Shown piece after piece: positions 53,072-61,356 of a stretch of DNA of 62,471 nt. This DNA is from Bacteroidota bacterium (GTDB lineage: Bacteria > Bacteroidota > Bacteroidia > J057 > JAJTIE01), in NCBI GenBank assembly GCA_021300195.1, contig JAJTIE010000019.1:1-62471 (forward strand), read 5' to 3'. The translations under genes and the position numbers were made by a program. Below the pieces are notes generated by a model. That model saw only the letters and a program-made list of their open reading frames with translations. It made no database searches and was not told the DNA's origin. The first letter of the stretch is position 1; each line of letters opens with the position of its first letter.

Positions 53072-53632
53072 ATGGAAATGGCCACCGAGTTTTCTCAGCT
53101 CTACGAGCGCTACCGCCACCAGCGGCAGAACTACACCATTACGGTAGAGGCATTTCAGGTATTGCTTATGGTATATCCGTCCATCCTTGTAGCCCAGGCA
53201 GACGGGCATGTGGATACCAGTGAGATGATCCAGCTGAACAAGCTGGTGAAGCACCTGAGCAGCAAGCTGGCGCTAGAGGAGCAGCCAGACTTGAACTCCG
53301 AGATTCGGTACCTTAGCTGGAACAGCCGTATCTGGCGGGGCTACTTCCTCACAGCCCTGCGGATCTTCATGGCCCAGAACAAGCTGGAGCATGAGCTGAT
53401 AGACCTGATGCTGACAGCCGCCAGCAGCAGCACAGGGAGCGTGATTAACAACATTCTGATGCGGAACATCAGCCCAGCTGCAAATGGCCGCACAGGCCGC
53501 CTTGTACCCAATGGCGAGGTGGAGTTCATCTCGCTGAAGGAGAAGGAGGAGATTATGGCTATCCTGGACTATATGAACCTGCTGGAGGATGAAGCCATAG
53601 CCTGGAAGGTGCGCCACATCCTGCGGCAGTAG
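53072..53632 (+). CDS. TerB-like (tellurite resistance-type) protein
   Basis: A 186-residue helical protein. YPSILVAQADGHVDTSEMIQLNKLVKHLSS (about 35-64) is the TerB/DjlA-type motif with acidic residues that may bind metal, and the C-terminal FISLKEKEEIMAILDYMNLLEDEA is another helical pair. TerB-like domains occur in stress and phage-defence operons, but this one stands alone. No signal peptide. Confidence 0.7.
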   Translation: MEMATEFSQLYERYRHQRQNYTITVEAFQVLLMVYPSILVAQADGHVDTSEMIQLNKLVKHLSSKLALEEQPDLNSEIRYLSWNSRIWRGYFLTALRIFMAQNKLEHELIDLMLTAASSSTGSVINNILMRNISPAANGRTGRLVPNGEVEFISLKEKEEIMAILDYMNLLEDEAIAWKVRHILRQ

Positions 53633-53673
53633 TGCGCCAGGCCTGGCAGGCACCGGCTGTGGGGGATACGGAG

Positions 53674-54906
53674 CTACTGTGCCTGTGCCAGCAGGGCTTG
53701 CATTACCCGGCCAGTGGCGCCCGCATGTTGCTCGATAAAGTGCCGGGCCTGGGCCTGCCTGTGTGCTAGCCCCTCGGGCTGTGTGGCGGCCCACACCAGC
53801 TGTTGGCACAGGCTGTGTGCATCCTGCACCTCGCAGCCCCCGCCTGCCGCCTGTAGGGCCCTCCCCTCGGGAAACTTGTGGTGCCGGGGGCCATACAGGG
53901 TGTAGCAGCCATATACGGCGGGCTCCAGTATGTTGTGAATACCGGCCTGAAAGCCACCCCCCACATAGGCTACCTGGGCCAGGCGGTACAGCCGTGCCAG
54001 CAGGCCTATACGGTCTACCACCAGTACACGGCTGTGCTGCCCTGGCTGCAGCGCACTCAGGCGCACGGCTGCTGCCCCATAGCGCCGCAGGATCTGCTGA
54101 ATGTGCCCCTCGTCTACCGTATGGGGGGCAAGTATCCAGGCGGCATCTTGCAGCTCGGGCTGCTGCATGGCTTCGGCCAGCAGCTGCTCGCTGTACGGGT
54201 AGGTACTGCCACCCAGTATACAGAAGCGTCCTGCCAGCCAGCGCTCAATCAGCCCGAAATCTGCCTCGGTGGCACGTACCTGTATCGCCCGGTCAAAGCG
54301 GGTATCACCGCTTACGCTAACCGCGCTGAGGCCAAAGTGCTGCCCTAGTAGTTTCCGGGTCTCTTCGTTCTGCGTAAAAATGTGCGTGTAGCAGGCCAGC
54401 ATCTGCCCATACAGGGGTTTCTGTGGCCATCGGAAGATGCTGCTGCCGGGCACCACGCTGGCCGATAGCAGGTAGGTAGGCACCTGCCGCTGCCGCAGCC
54501 CCCGCAGGTAGTAGTACCAAAAGTCGTATTTAACAAAAATAGCCAGCCGTATGGGTATTGCCTCTAGCCAGGTGCGGGCCGTGGCGGGCCCGTCCAGGGG
54601 CAGGTAGCGCACCTGTGCATCATAGTGCTGGCGGGCCTCGTAGCCCGATGGGGAGAAGAATGTAACCAGTACGGGCACATCCGGCCAGGCAGCACGCAGG
54701 GCCTCCAGTACCGGCCTGCCCTGCTCAAACTCGCCCAGCGAGGCGGCATGTAGCCAGATGCAGGGCTTATCGAACTGCGGCAGCTGCCGCCGCCAGCCCC
54801 TGCGGCCCTGTACCCACTTGCGTGCCTTGGCATGCCCCAGCAGGGCCGCCAGGCCCACCACCAGCCGGTAGCCCCACAGTCCCAGTCTATACAGCAGCAG
54901 GCGCAT
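53674..54906 (-). CDS. waaA: 3-deoxy-D-manno-octulosonic acid transferase (Kdo transferase)
   Basis: A 410-residue inner-membrane GT-B enzyme that adds Kdo to lipid A precursors in LPS synthesis. It has an N-terminal hydrophobic anchor, IWLHAASLGEFEQGRPVLEAL with the catalytic Glu, VLVTFFSPSGYEAR, LAIFVKYDFWYYYL, SVSGDTRFDRA, ILGGSTYPYSE and the C-terminal VAYVGGGFQAGIHNILEPAVYGCYTLYGPRHHKF. It follows the outer-membrane protein gene by 12 bases, so the two form one unit. Confidence 0.95.
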   Translation of the reverse strand: MRLLLYRLGLWGYRLVVGLAALLGHAKARKWVQGRRGWRRQLPQFDKPCIWLHAASLGEFEQGRPVLEALRAAWPDVPVLVTFFSPSGYEARQHYDAQVRYLPLDGPATARTWLEAIPIRLAIFVKYDFWYYYLRGLRQRQVPTYLLSASVVPGSSIFRWPQKPLYGQMLACYTHIFTQNEETRKLLGQHFGLSAVSVSGDTRFDRAIQVRATEADFGLIERWLAGRFCILGGSTYPYSEQLLAEAMQQPELQDAAWILAPHTVDEGHIQQILRRYGAAAVRLSALQPGQHSRVLVVDRIGLLARLYRLAQVAYVGGGFQAGIHNILEPAVYGCYTLYGPRHHKFPEGRALQAAGGGCEVQDAHSLCQQLVWAATQPEGLAHRQAQARHFIEQHAGATGRVMQALLAQAQ

Positions 54907-54918
54907 GGGCAGGCAGGG

Positions 54919-55755
54919 CTAGTAGTAGTAGTACTTTTCGGGTGCGGTGCCGTAGATGGGCAGGGTCCAGCCTATGCGGGCACCGTACTGCACATCGCTC
55001 CGGCTGCGGTTGTCCTGCAGGCCTGTGTCATAGTTATAGCTGCGGCGGTTCTGTGTTACATTAAAGGCTGCATCCAGGGCGATAAAGAAGTTTATGAAAC
55101 GCCGATTGCCGTAAAACTGATAGCCCACGCTGGCCAGGGTACCCAGGCCGTTGGTCAGGCGGTCGTAGCCCTTTTTCAGCTCGCTGCTCAGGTAGGGCAT
55201 ATCGGCATTGGACGGGGTGGTGATCAGGATCTTGTGCTGGATAAACTGCAGGCCAGTTTCCACAAACAGGCCGCAGTTTGGGTTCTGCTTGCCCAGCCGA
55301 AGCTGGTTGAAAATATAGCCTACCCGTAGTGGAATGGCGTAGCCCCGCATAAACAGCGAGGGACGCTCCACAGCGCCAAACTGGCCGTCTATCCAGCCGC
55401 CGGTGCGCTGGGTGCTGCCATCTCCGTCTGTCCAGCTATAGGTATAGCCCAGGTCGGCTATGATGCCTCGCTCATACACCACATTCCCAAACAGCGCGTG
55501 TGCCCCCAGGGTAAAGTAGAAGTTCAGCTTGTGTTTATAGCCCACCTGTGCCCCCAGGCCGCTGTGAAAGCCGAACCGATCGGCCAGGGTTCCCGCACTC
55601 CAGTTGGCCTGGTAGTAGGGGCTGAGGGTAAAAAAACTGATGCTGGAGTCGGCTATACTCTTTTGTGCATGCCCATTCAGCGGGAAAAAACACCCACCCA
55701 GGCAGAGTAGCAGGCAGCAGACCAGGTTTTTGTTATTTTTGCCGGGCGCTCTCAT
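54919..55755 (-). CDS. Putative outer-membrane beta-barrel protein
   Basis: A 278-residue exported protein with a signal peptide ending near GHAQ (residue 31). Strands such as SGLGAQVGYKHKLNFYFTLGAHALFG, IPLRVGYIFNQLRLG and GYQFYGNRRFINFFIALDAAFNV alternate with turns, and it ends in a barrel-like run with YGARIGWTLPIYG. It resembles the OmpA-like or PorT-like barrels of Bacteroidota in outline only. It leads waaA and diverges from ugd, with only 32 bases between the two start codons. Confidence 0.65.
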   Translation of the reverse strand: MRAPGKNNKNLVCCLLLCLGGCFFPLNGHAQKSIADSSISFFTLSPYYQANWSAGTLADRFGFHSGLGAQVGYKHKLNFYFTLGAHALFGNVVYERGIIADLGYTYSWTDGDGSTQRTGGWIDGQFGAVERPSLFMRGYAIPLRVGYIFNQLRLGKQNPNCGLFVETGLQFIQHKILITTPSNADMPYLSSELKKGYDRLTNGLGTLASVGYQFYGNRRFINFFIALDAAFNVTQNRRSYNYDTGLQDNRSRSDVQYGARIGWTLPIYGTAPEKYYYY

Positions 55756-55787
55756 ATTTTTCAGGGCTGCAATATAAATCAGAAACC

Positions 55788-57122
55788 ATGAATATTTCGG
55801 TAATCGGCACAGGCTATGTGGGATTGGTATCAGGCGTTTGCTTTGCCGAATCAGGCAATCAGGTGATCTGTGTGGACAACGACCCCGAGAAGCTGGCCAT
55901 CCTGCACAGCGGAGATATTCCTATTTATGAACCCGGACTGAAAACCCTCTTCGACCGGAATGTAAAGGAGGGCCGCCTGCAATTTACCGACGACCTGCGG
56001 CGGGCCGTGGCCGAAACCGAGATCATCTTTCTGGCCCTACCCACCCCCCCGATGGAGGACGGAAGCGCCGACCTGAAGTATGTGCTGCAGGTGGCCGAGC
56101 AGATAGCCGACTACCTGACGGACTACCGCATTATTGTAAACAAAAGCACCGTACCCGTAGGTACGGCAGACAAGGTGCGGGCTGTGATAGCGGCCAAAAC
56201 AAACGTACCCTTCGATGTGGTGAGCAACCCCGAGTTCCTGCGCGAGGGCTGGGCCGTGGAGGACTTTATGAAACCCGACCGCGTGGTGGTGGGCACCCGT
56301 AGCGAACGCGCCCGCGCCCGGATGGAGCAGCTGTACAAGCCCTTTGTGCGCAGCGGAAACCCGGTCATCTTTATGGACGAGCGCAGCAGTGAGCTAACCA
56401 AATACGCGGCAAACAGTTTTCTGGCTACCAAAATTACCTTTATGAATGAGGTGGCCAACCTGTGCGAGCGCGTGGGCGCAGATGTAGACATGGTGCGCAA
56501 GGGTGTGGGCACCGACACCCGCATTGGCCCCCGCTTCCTGTTTGCTGGTGTGGGCTATGGGGGCAGCTGCTTCCCCAAGGATGTGCAGGCCCTGCACTTC
56601 ACCGCCCGCGAGTACGGCTACCATTTTCAGATCCTGGAGTCGGTGATGGAGGTAAACCAGCGCCAAAAATCCGTGATCGTCGAAAAAATAAAAGCGGTGC
56701 TGGGAGACAACCTGCAGGGCAAGCGTTTCGCCCTCTGGGGCCTGGCCTTCAAGCCCAATACCGACGACATACGCGAGGCACCCTCCTTGGTCATCATCCA
56801 GGCACTACAGGCCCTGGGGGCCGAGGTGGTAGCCTTTGACCCCGAGGCCATGGCTGCCGTGCAGAAGTACTACCCCCAGCTGGGCATCCGCTATGCCGAA
56901 GACATGTATAGCGCCCTGGAGCAGGCCGATGCCCTGCTAATCGTTACCGAATGGAATGAGTTTAGAGGTGCAGACCTACAGCGGGTAAAGAAAGCCCTGA
57001 AGATCCCGGTCATTTTTGACGGGCGAAATGTATTCGACACCGAAGATGCCGAGGCCGCCGGTTTTCTCTACCACTCCATTGGCCGCCTGCCAGTGGATGG
57101 GCGGGTACCCCAGCGTGCCTAG
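55788..57122 (+). CDS. ugd: UDP-glucose 6-dehydrogenase
   Basis: A 444-residue enzyme that oxidises UDP-glucose to UDP-glucuronate, a precursor for capsule or lipid A sugars. The Rossmann start VIGTGYVGLVSGVCFAESG, PTPPMEDGSADL, NKSTVPVGTADKVR, NPEFLREGWAVEDFMKPDR and the catalytic Cys261 in GYGGSCFPKD are present, as is FKPNTDDIREAPS for the C-terminal domain. Start chosen at ATG 55788; the longer frame would run into the divergent gene. Confidence 0.96.
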   Translation: MNISVIGTGYVGLVSGVCFAESGNQVICVDNDPEKLAILHSGDIPIYEPGLKTLFDRNVKEGRLQFTDDLRRAVAETEIIFLALPTPPMEDGSADLKYVLQVAEQIADYLTDYRIIVNKSTVPVGTADKVRAVIAAKTNVPFDVVSNPEFLREGWAVEDFMKPDRVVVGTRSERARARMEQLYKPFVRSGNPVIFMDERSSELTKYAANSFLATKITFMNEVANLCERVGADVDMVRKGVGTDTRIGPRFLFAGVGYGGSCFPKDVQALHFTAREYGYHFQILESVMEVNQRQKSVIVEKIKAVLGDNLQGKRFALWGLAFKPNTDDIREAPSLVIIQALQALGAEVVAFDPEAMAAVQKYYPQLGIRYAEDMYSALEQADALLIVTEWNEFRGADLQRVKKALKIPVIFDGRNVFDTEDAEAAGFLYHSIGRLPVDGRVPQRA

Positions 57123-57246
57123 ACAGGGCCCAATAGGGTAGTGGGGTAGCCACAGCGGGTGGCGCGCCTGTTGCCAGAGACTACCGCTTGGCCCATTTGC
57201 AAAAAATGTCTTGCAAGGCCCCCATGGCTTTGTGTACCTTAGCGGC

Positions 57247-59100
57247 ATGGCAAGTGGATTTGTGGTATCAGCGCGCAAGTACCGGCCCGGCACCTTTGCC
57301 GATGTGGTGGGGCAGGAGTATGTGGCCAACACCCTGCGCAATGGCCTGAAGCAAGACCAGCTGGGGCATGCCTTCCTCTTCACCGGCCCGCGTGGTGTGG
57401 GCAAAACCACCTGTGCGCGCATCCTGGCCAAGGCCATAAACTGCCAGAACCTGACCGAGACCGGAGACCCCTGCAATGCCTGCGACAGCTGCCGAAACTT
57501 TAACGAGGGCCGTAGCCTGAATATCTTTGAGCTGGATGCCGCCAGCAACAACAGTGTGGAGGACATCCGCCAGCTGATAGAGCGCCTGCGCTACGTGCCC
57601 CAGGGCGGGGCCAAGAGTGTGTACATCATAGATGAGGTGCACATGCTCAGCACGGCTGCCTTCAATGCTTTTCTGAAAACGCTGGAAGAGCCACCCCCGC
57701 ACGCGCTTTTTATCCTGGCCACTACCGAGAAGCACAAGATCCTGCCTACCATCCTCAGCCGCTGCCAGAAGTTTGACTTCCGCCGCATACAGGTAGACGA
57801 TATTGCCCAACGCCTGCAGTGGATATGTGAGGAGGAGCACATAGAGGCCGAGTATGATGCCCTCCAGCTGATTGGCCTGAAGGCCGATGGTGCCCTGCGC
57901 GATGCGCTCTCGATCTTTGACCAGATTGTAAACTTCAGCGGTGGGCACCTTACCTACCAGTCTGTGCTGGAGAACCTGAATGTGCTCGACTATGAGTACT
58001 ACTTCAGGCTGGTGCACTGCATGGCCGCCGAAGACCACCCCCAGGCCCTGCTGCTGCTGAACGAGGTCATCCACAAGGGCTTTGAGCCCATCAATTTCCT
58101 GATGGGCCTCGTAGAGCACTTCCGAAACCTGCTGGTGGCCTATGAGCCCGGCACCGTGGCCCTGCTGGAAACCAGCGACGGGGTGAAGCAGCGCTACCTG
58201 GAGCAAAGCCAGCTGCTGCCGCCCAATGTGCTACTCAATGCCTTCAACCTGGCTAGCGAGGCCGAACAGAAAATCCGATCGGCCACCCTGCCCCGCCTTA
58301 CGGTAGAGTTGCTCTTGCTCAAGCTTACGCATCTGCCCCAGGTGCTCAGCCTCGCCACCCTTCCGGAAACGGACGGGCAAAAAAAAAAGGTAGCCAAGCC
58401 TGAGCTGGCCCCTCCCGTAGCGGCCACCACAGCGGCCACCATCCCTGCGCCCTCCGTACAGCCAGCCTATACCGCCACCCCCAGTGGGGATGGCCCGGGC
58501 AGTGTGCCCCAGGTGGAAGCACACCCGGCAGCTTATACCTTGCCCCAGGCTAGCCCGCAGGTACGCCTGGTGCCCGATCCCAATGATCGGCCCGTGCAGG
58601 CCGAGGCGCATCCTGCCCCCCCGGCAAAGCGCGCGGGTACACGTAGAAATGCCCTGCAGCTAGACCTGGATGCCCTGGATGCCATGGAGGAGGAGCGGGC
58701 CCAGCCAGAGGAAATCCTGGTAGCCCAGCCCATAGCGCCCCACGCTTTTCGCCAGGCGCTGGATCAGTTTGTGGCAGAGGAGCTGGGAGACCGACGCATG
58801 CTGGGGGCCGCCCTGCGCGCCGCCCCACCTGAGTTCGACCTCAATACCTGGATCTGCCGTGTTCGGGCTGAGATAAACCGCATAGACCTGGAGAAGGCGC
58901 GCGAGGAGCTGGTAAGCTATCTGCGCGCCAAAACCGAGAATCCCACCCTGGTGCTGGAGATCCTGCTAGACCCCAGCCTAAGCCCCCCCGAGGATGTGGA
59001 GAAGCCCCTGACAGCACAGGAACGCCTGGTGGCGATGATGGAAAAAAATCCCGAGCTGGCCCGGCTGGTTCAGCACCTAAACCTCCAATTGATCTACTGA
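57247..59100 (+). CDS. dnaX: DNA polymerase III subunit tau/gamma
   Basis: A 617-residue clamp-loader subunit. Walker A GPRGVGKTT is at 47-55, four zinc Cys lie in CQNLTETGDPCNACDSCRNF, Walker B is VYIIDEVHMLS, and the SRC motif is ILSRCQKF. The clamp-loader core ends near residue 370. A run of ten As at 58379-58388 encodes Lys379-381, right after it, followed by a Pro/Ala-rich linker and a tau-type C-terminal domain. Frames -1 and +1 both stop within 15 bases of the run. A near -7 box (TACCTTAG) ends four bases before ATG 57247. Its stop shares a base with fmt. Confidence 0.96.
   Translation: MASGFVVSARKYRPGTFADVVGQEYVANTLRNGLKQDQLGHAFLFTGPRGVGKTTCARILAKAINCQNLTETGDPCNACDSCRNFNEGRSLNIFELDAASNNSVEDIRQLIERLRYVPQGGAKSVYIIDEVHMLSTAAFNAFLKTLEEPPPHALFILATTEKHKILPTILSRCQKFDFRRIQVDDIAQRLQWICEEEHIEAEYDALQLIGLKADGALRDALSIFDQIVNFSGGHLTYQSVLENLNVLDYEYYFRLVHCMAAEDHPQALLLLNEVIHKGFEPINFLMGLVEHFRNLLVAYEPGTVALLETSDGVKQRYLEQSQLLPPNVLLNAFNLASEAEQKIRSATLPRLTVELLLLKLTHLPQVLSLATLPETDGQKKKVAKPELAPPVAATTAATIPAPSVQPAYTATPSGDGPGSVPQVEAHPAAYTLPQASPQVRLVPDPNDRPVQAEAHPAPPAKRAGTRRNALQLDLDALDAMEEERAQPEEILVAQPIAPHAFRQALDQFVAEELGDRRMLGAALRAAPPEFDLNTWICRVRAEINRIDLEKAREELVSYLRAKTENPTLVLEILLDPSLSPPEDVEKPLTAQERLVAMMEKNPELARLVQHLNLQLIY
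58379..58403 (+). promoter_or_regulatory. A10 slippery run in dnaX, predicted gamma-forming site
   Basis: Zero-frame codons read CAA AAA AAA AAG, with the heptamer A AAA AAG in E. coli dnaX phase. A -1 shift, or an extra A in the RNA, reads GGT AGC CAA GCC then TGA at 58401-58403, giving a protein of about 385 residues. Loss of one A reads AGG then TAG at 58391. Confidence 0.65.
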
Positions 59101-60035
59101 TGCGTCTGGTTTTCATGGGCACGCCAGATTTTGCCGTAGCCTCGCTAGCTGCCCTGCATGCCGCGGGGCACGAGGTAGCCGCAGTGGTAACAGCCCCGGA
59201 CAAGCCCGCCGGCAGGGGGCAGCGGCTACAGGCCAGCGCAGTGAAGCAGTGGGCCCAGGCCCAGCACCTGCCCGTGCTACAGCCCCCCCGGCTAAAGGAT
59301 CCTGCCTTCCTGGCACAGCTGGCCGCGCTACAGGCCGATCTGTTTGTGGTAGTGGCCTTCCGCATGCTGCCCGCCGAGGTATGGGCCATGCCCCCCCGTG
59401 GCACCATCAACCTGCATGGCAGCCTGCTGCCCCAGTACCGTGGGGCTGCCCCCATACACTGGGCCGTACTGAATGGCGAGACGGAAACAGGCGTAACCAC
59501 CTTCTACATTGAGCACGAAATAGACACAGGCCAGATACTGGCTGCACGAAAGACCCCCATAGGCCCAGATGAAACCACGGGCGAGCTGTATGCCCGCCTG
59601 ATGCAGCTGGGCGCCCAGCTGCTGGTGGATACCGTGGCCGATATAGCGGCAGGCAGGATACAGCCCCACCCCCAGCCAGCGGGTGCCGAGGGCCTGAAGC
59701 CTGCGCCCAAGCTCTTTCCGGCAGATGGGCTGCTAGACTGGAACCTGCCAGCCCGCCAGCTGCACAACCGCATTCGCGGGCTAAACCCCTTCCCGGCAGC
59801 CCATACCACCTATGAGGGCAAGCTGCTGAAAGTGCTGAGGAGCAAAATGCCGGAGGCCCCCGGTGAGGCACAGGCCGTACCGGGCACACTGCGTGTGGCC
59901 GCCCGGTGCCTGCTGGTAGCCACACAGGATGGCTGGCTGGAGCTGCTGGAGCTGAAGCCCGAGGGAAAGCCTGCCATGACTGCCCAGGCCTTTGTCAATG
60001 GCTACCAGCCCCATGGACAGCGCCTGGGCGGATAG
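59100..60035 (+). CDS. fmt: Methionyl-tRNA formyltransferase
   Basis: A 311-residue enzyme that formylates initiator Met-tRNA. The N-terminal domain has MRLVFMGTPDFAVASLAALHAAGHEVAAVVTAPDKPAGRG, the catalytic region NLHGSLLPQYRGAAPIHWAVLNGETETGVTTF, and the C-terminal OB domain has NRIRGLNPFPAAHTTYEGK. The ATG overlaps the last base of the dnaX TGA, so translation is coupled. Confidence 0.96.
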   Translation: MRLVFMGTPDFAVASLAALHAAGHEVAAVVTAPDKPAGRGQRLQASAVKQWAQAQHLPVLQPPRLKDPAFLAQLAALQADLFVVVAFRMLPAEVWAMPPRGTINLHGSLLPQYRGAAPIHWAVLNGETETGVTTFYIEHEIDTGQILAARKTPIGPDETTGELYARLMQLGAQLLVDTVADIAAGRIQPHPQPAGAEGLKPAPKLFPADGLLDWNLPARQLHNRIRGLNPFPAAHTTYEGKLLKVLRSKMPEAPGEAQAVPGTLRVAARCLLVATQDGWLELLELKPEGKPAMTAQAFVNGYQPHGQRLGG

Positions 60036-60072
60036 GGCTGCTGTATTTTGCCCAGGCATATCGGCCCCCGCG

Positions 60073-60104
60073 CTTGTGGATACTGGCGGAAAGGCCTATT
60101 TTTG
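60073..60104 (+). promoter_or_regulatory. Promoter of apaG
   Basis: CTTG (60073-60076), 20-base spacer, TATTTTTG (60097-60104), start near 60110, 13 bases before ATG 60123. Confidence 0.65.
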
Positions 60105-60122
60105 TTTGCTACACACCGCTAT

Positions 60123-60518
60123 ATGGAGTTTTCTACAGCCACTTTGGTAACCCATGGGGTTCGCATCAGTGTTCGCACCGCCTATGTGCCCGAGCAGAGC
60201 AGCCAGAAGAACAACACCTTTGTCTTTGCCTACCACATCACCATTGCGAACGAAACCGGGCACACGGTGCAGCTACTGCGCCGCCGCTGGCTGATACAGG
60301 ATGCCCTGGGCGAACGCAGGGAGGTGCGGGGCGAGGGAGTGGTAGGCCAGCAGCCTGTGCTACAGCCAGGCCAGACCCATGCCTATGTGAGTGGCAGTGT
60401 GCTGAAAACACCCATCGGCACCATGGATGGATACTACACTATGGCACGCATGGATGGATCAGAGTTTGAAGTAAAGATCCCGGCCTTTACCCTTGTAGCC
60501 AGCTTTTTGCTCAACTAG
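60123..60518 (+). CDS. apaG: ApaG domain protein
   Basis: A 131-residue immunoglobulin-like protein of the ApaG family. VRISVRTAYVPEQSSQKNNTFVFAYHITIANETG, VQLLRRRWLIQDALGERREVRGEGVVGQQPVLQPG and the GTMDGYYTM end are as expected. ApaG was linked to cobalt and magnesium sensitivity in enterics, with no proven reaction. Start chosen at ATG 60123, downstream of a promoter. Confidence 0.94.
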   Translation: MEFSTATLVTHGVRISVRTAYVPEQSSQKNNTFVFAYHITIANETGHTVQLLRRRWLIQDALGERREVRGEGVVGQQPVLQPGQTHAYVSGSVLKTPIGTMDGYYTMARMDGSEFEVKIPAFTLVASFLLN

Positions 60519-60559
60519 TCAGTTTTTCCCTCCCGTCCGTATTCCTTCCGTTCTGTTTT

Positions 60560-60967
60560 ATGGCGCTTACCAGCAAGCTTGACTATGTATCGGACCTGCG
60601 GGTGCAGGCTACGCACCTGCAGAGTGGCAGTGTCCTGCTTACCGATGCACCTACGGATAACCATGGCAGGGGCGAAGCCTTCAGCCCTACCGACCTGCTG
60701 GCTACCAGCCTGGGCATGTGTATGATGACAATTATAGTCATCCGCTGCAGGCAGCACGACATACCCGAGCCAGCCATGTGCGCAGAGGTGGAGAAGCGGA
60801 TGAGCCCGGCCCCACGCCGGGTGGCAGAGGTACGCCTGACGCTGTACCTGGCAGGGAAGCTGACCGATGCGCAGAAGACCCTGCTAGAGGCCGAGGGGCG
60901 TGCCTGCCCGGTAGCCCTCAGCCTGCACCCAGACCTGAAGCAGGCCATCACCTTCGTTTGGGAGTAG
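60560..60967 (+). CDS. OsmC family peroxiredoxin-like protein
   Basis: A 135-residue protein of the OsmC/Ohr fold. The two catalytic cysteines are in DLLATSLGMCMMTI (about 45-58) and AEGRACPVALSL (about 111-122). Such proteins reduce organic hydroperoxides with dithiols. Start ATG 60560, 41 bases after apaG. Confidence 0.92.
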   Translation: MALTSKLDYVSDLRVQATHLQSGSVLLTDAPTDNHGRGEAFSPTDLLATSLGMCMMTIIVIRCRQHDIPEPAMCAEVEKRMSPAPRRVAEVRLTLYLAGKLTDAQKTLLEAEGRACPVALSLHPDLKQAITFVWE

Positions 60968-61356
60968 GGCGGAGACGGGAGCCTGCCGAAGTCGGCCTGC
61001 CTATTTGTTATCTTCTTCACCCAACTCCTCCGCTGGACCTCTTCGTGTGAAAGAAGTTCGGCTTGGGCTATTTATCGCCTGCCTGCCCACTACCCCAAAA
61101 ATCAGAGGATTTAAGCAGTGGGCTACTGTACCAGCCTACCTAATGTCCTTCGCAGGATTGCTGAGAATGCAAATAAGTTGTGCTCCTGTATTTAGTATTC
61201 CGAAAATCACGGCTATTTTTTTTGTTTTTTTGTACAAAAGCGAGTTTTTTGAACCATAAGATTTATATATTTGATTTTATTTAAAATAACTGGAAAAGCC
61301 TCGCCTCTCGATTTACCTGAATTTCTGGCTTCTGGCTAACGTTTATCTGTTTGATT
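60968..61356. other. Gene-free stretch before the secreted repeat protein
   Basis: These 389 bases hold no supported gene. The second half (about 61195-61300) is rich in T and A and carries TATATTTG at 61266-61273, a -7 box for the gene at 61357 with a leader of about 78 bases. No terminator for the osmC transcript is clear. Confidence 0.6.
61266..61273 (+). promoter_or_regulatory. -7 box of the secreted repeat protein gene
   Basis: TATATTTG; the nearest TTTG upstream (61248-61251) is only 14 bases away, shorter than elsewhere in the window. Confidence 0.45.

Noticed and set aside
53072-53632. TerB-like gene as part of a tellurite-resistance or defence island
   Set aside because: No terC, terD or nuclease/helicase genes are near; the neighbours are housekeeping genes.
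57268-58206. A 312-codon open frame antisense to dnaX
   Set aside because: Its protein has no recognisable domain, and dnaX is certain; long antisense frames are common in GC-rich coding DNA.
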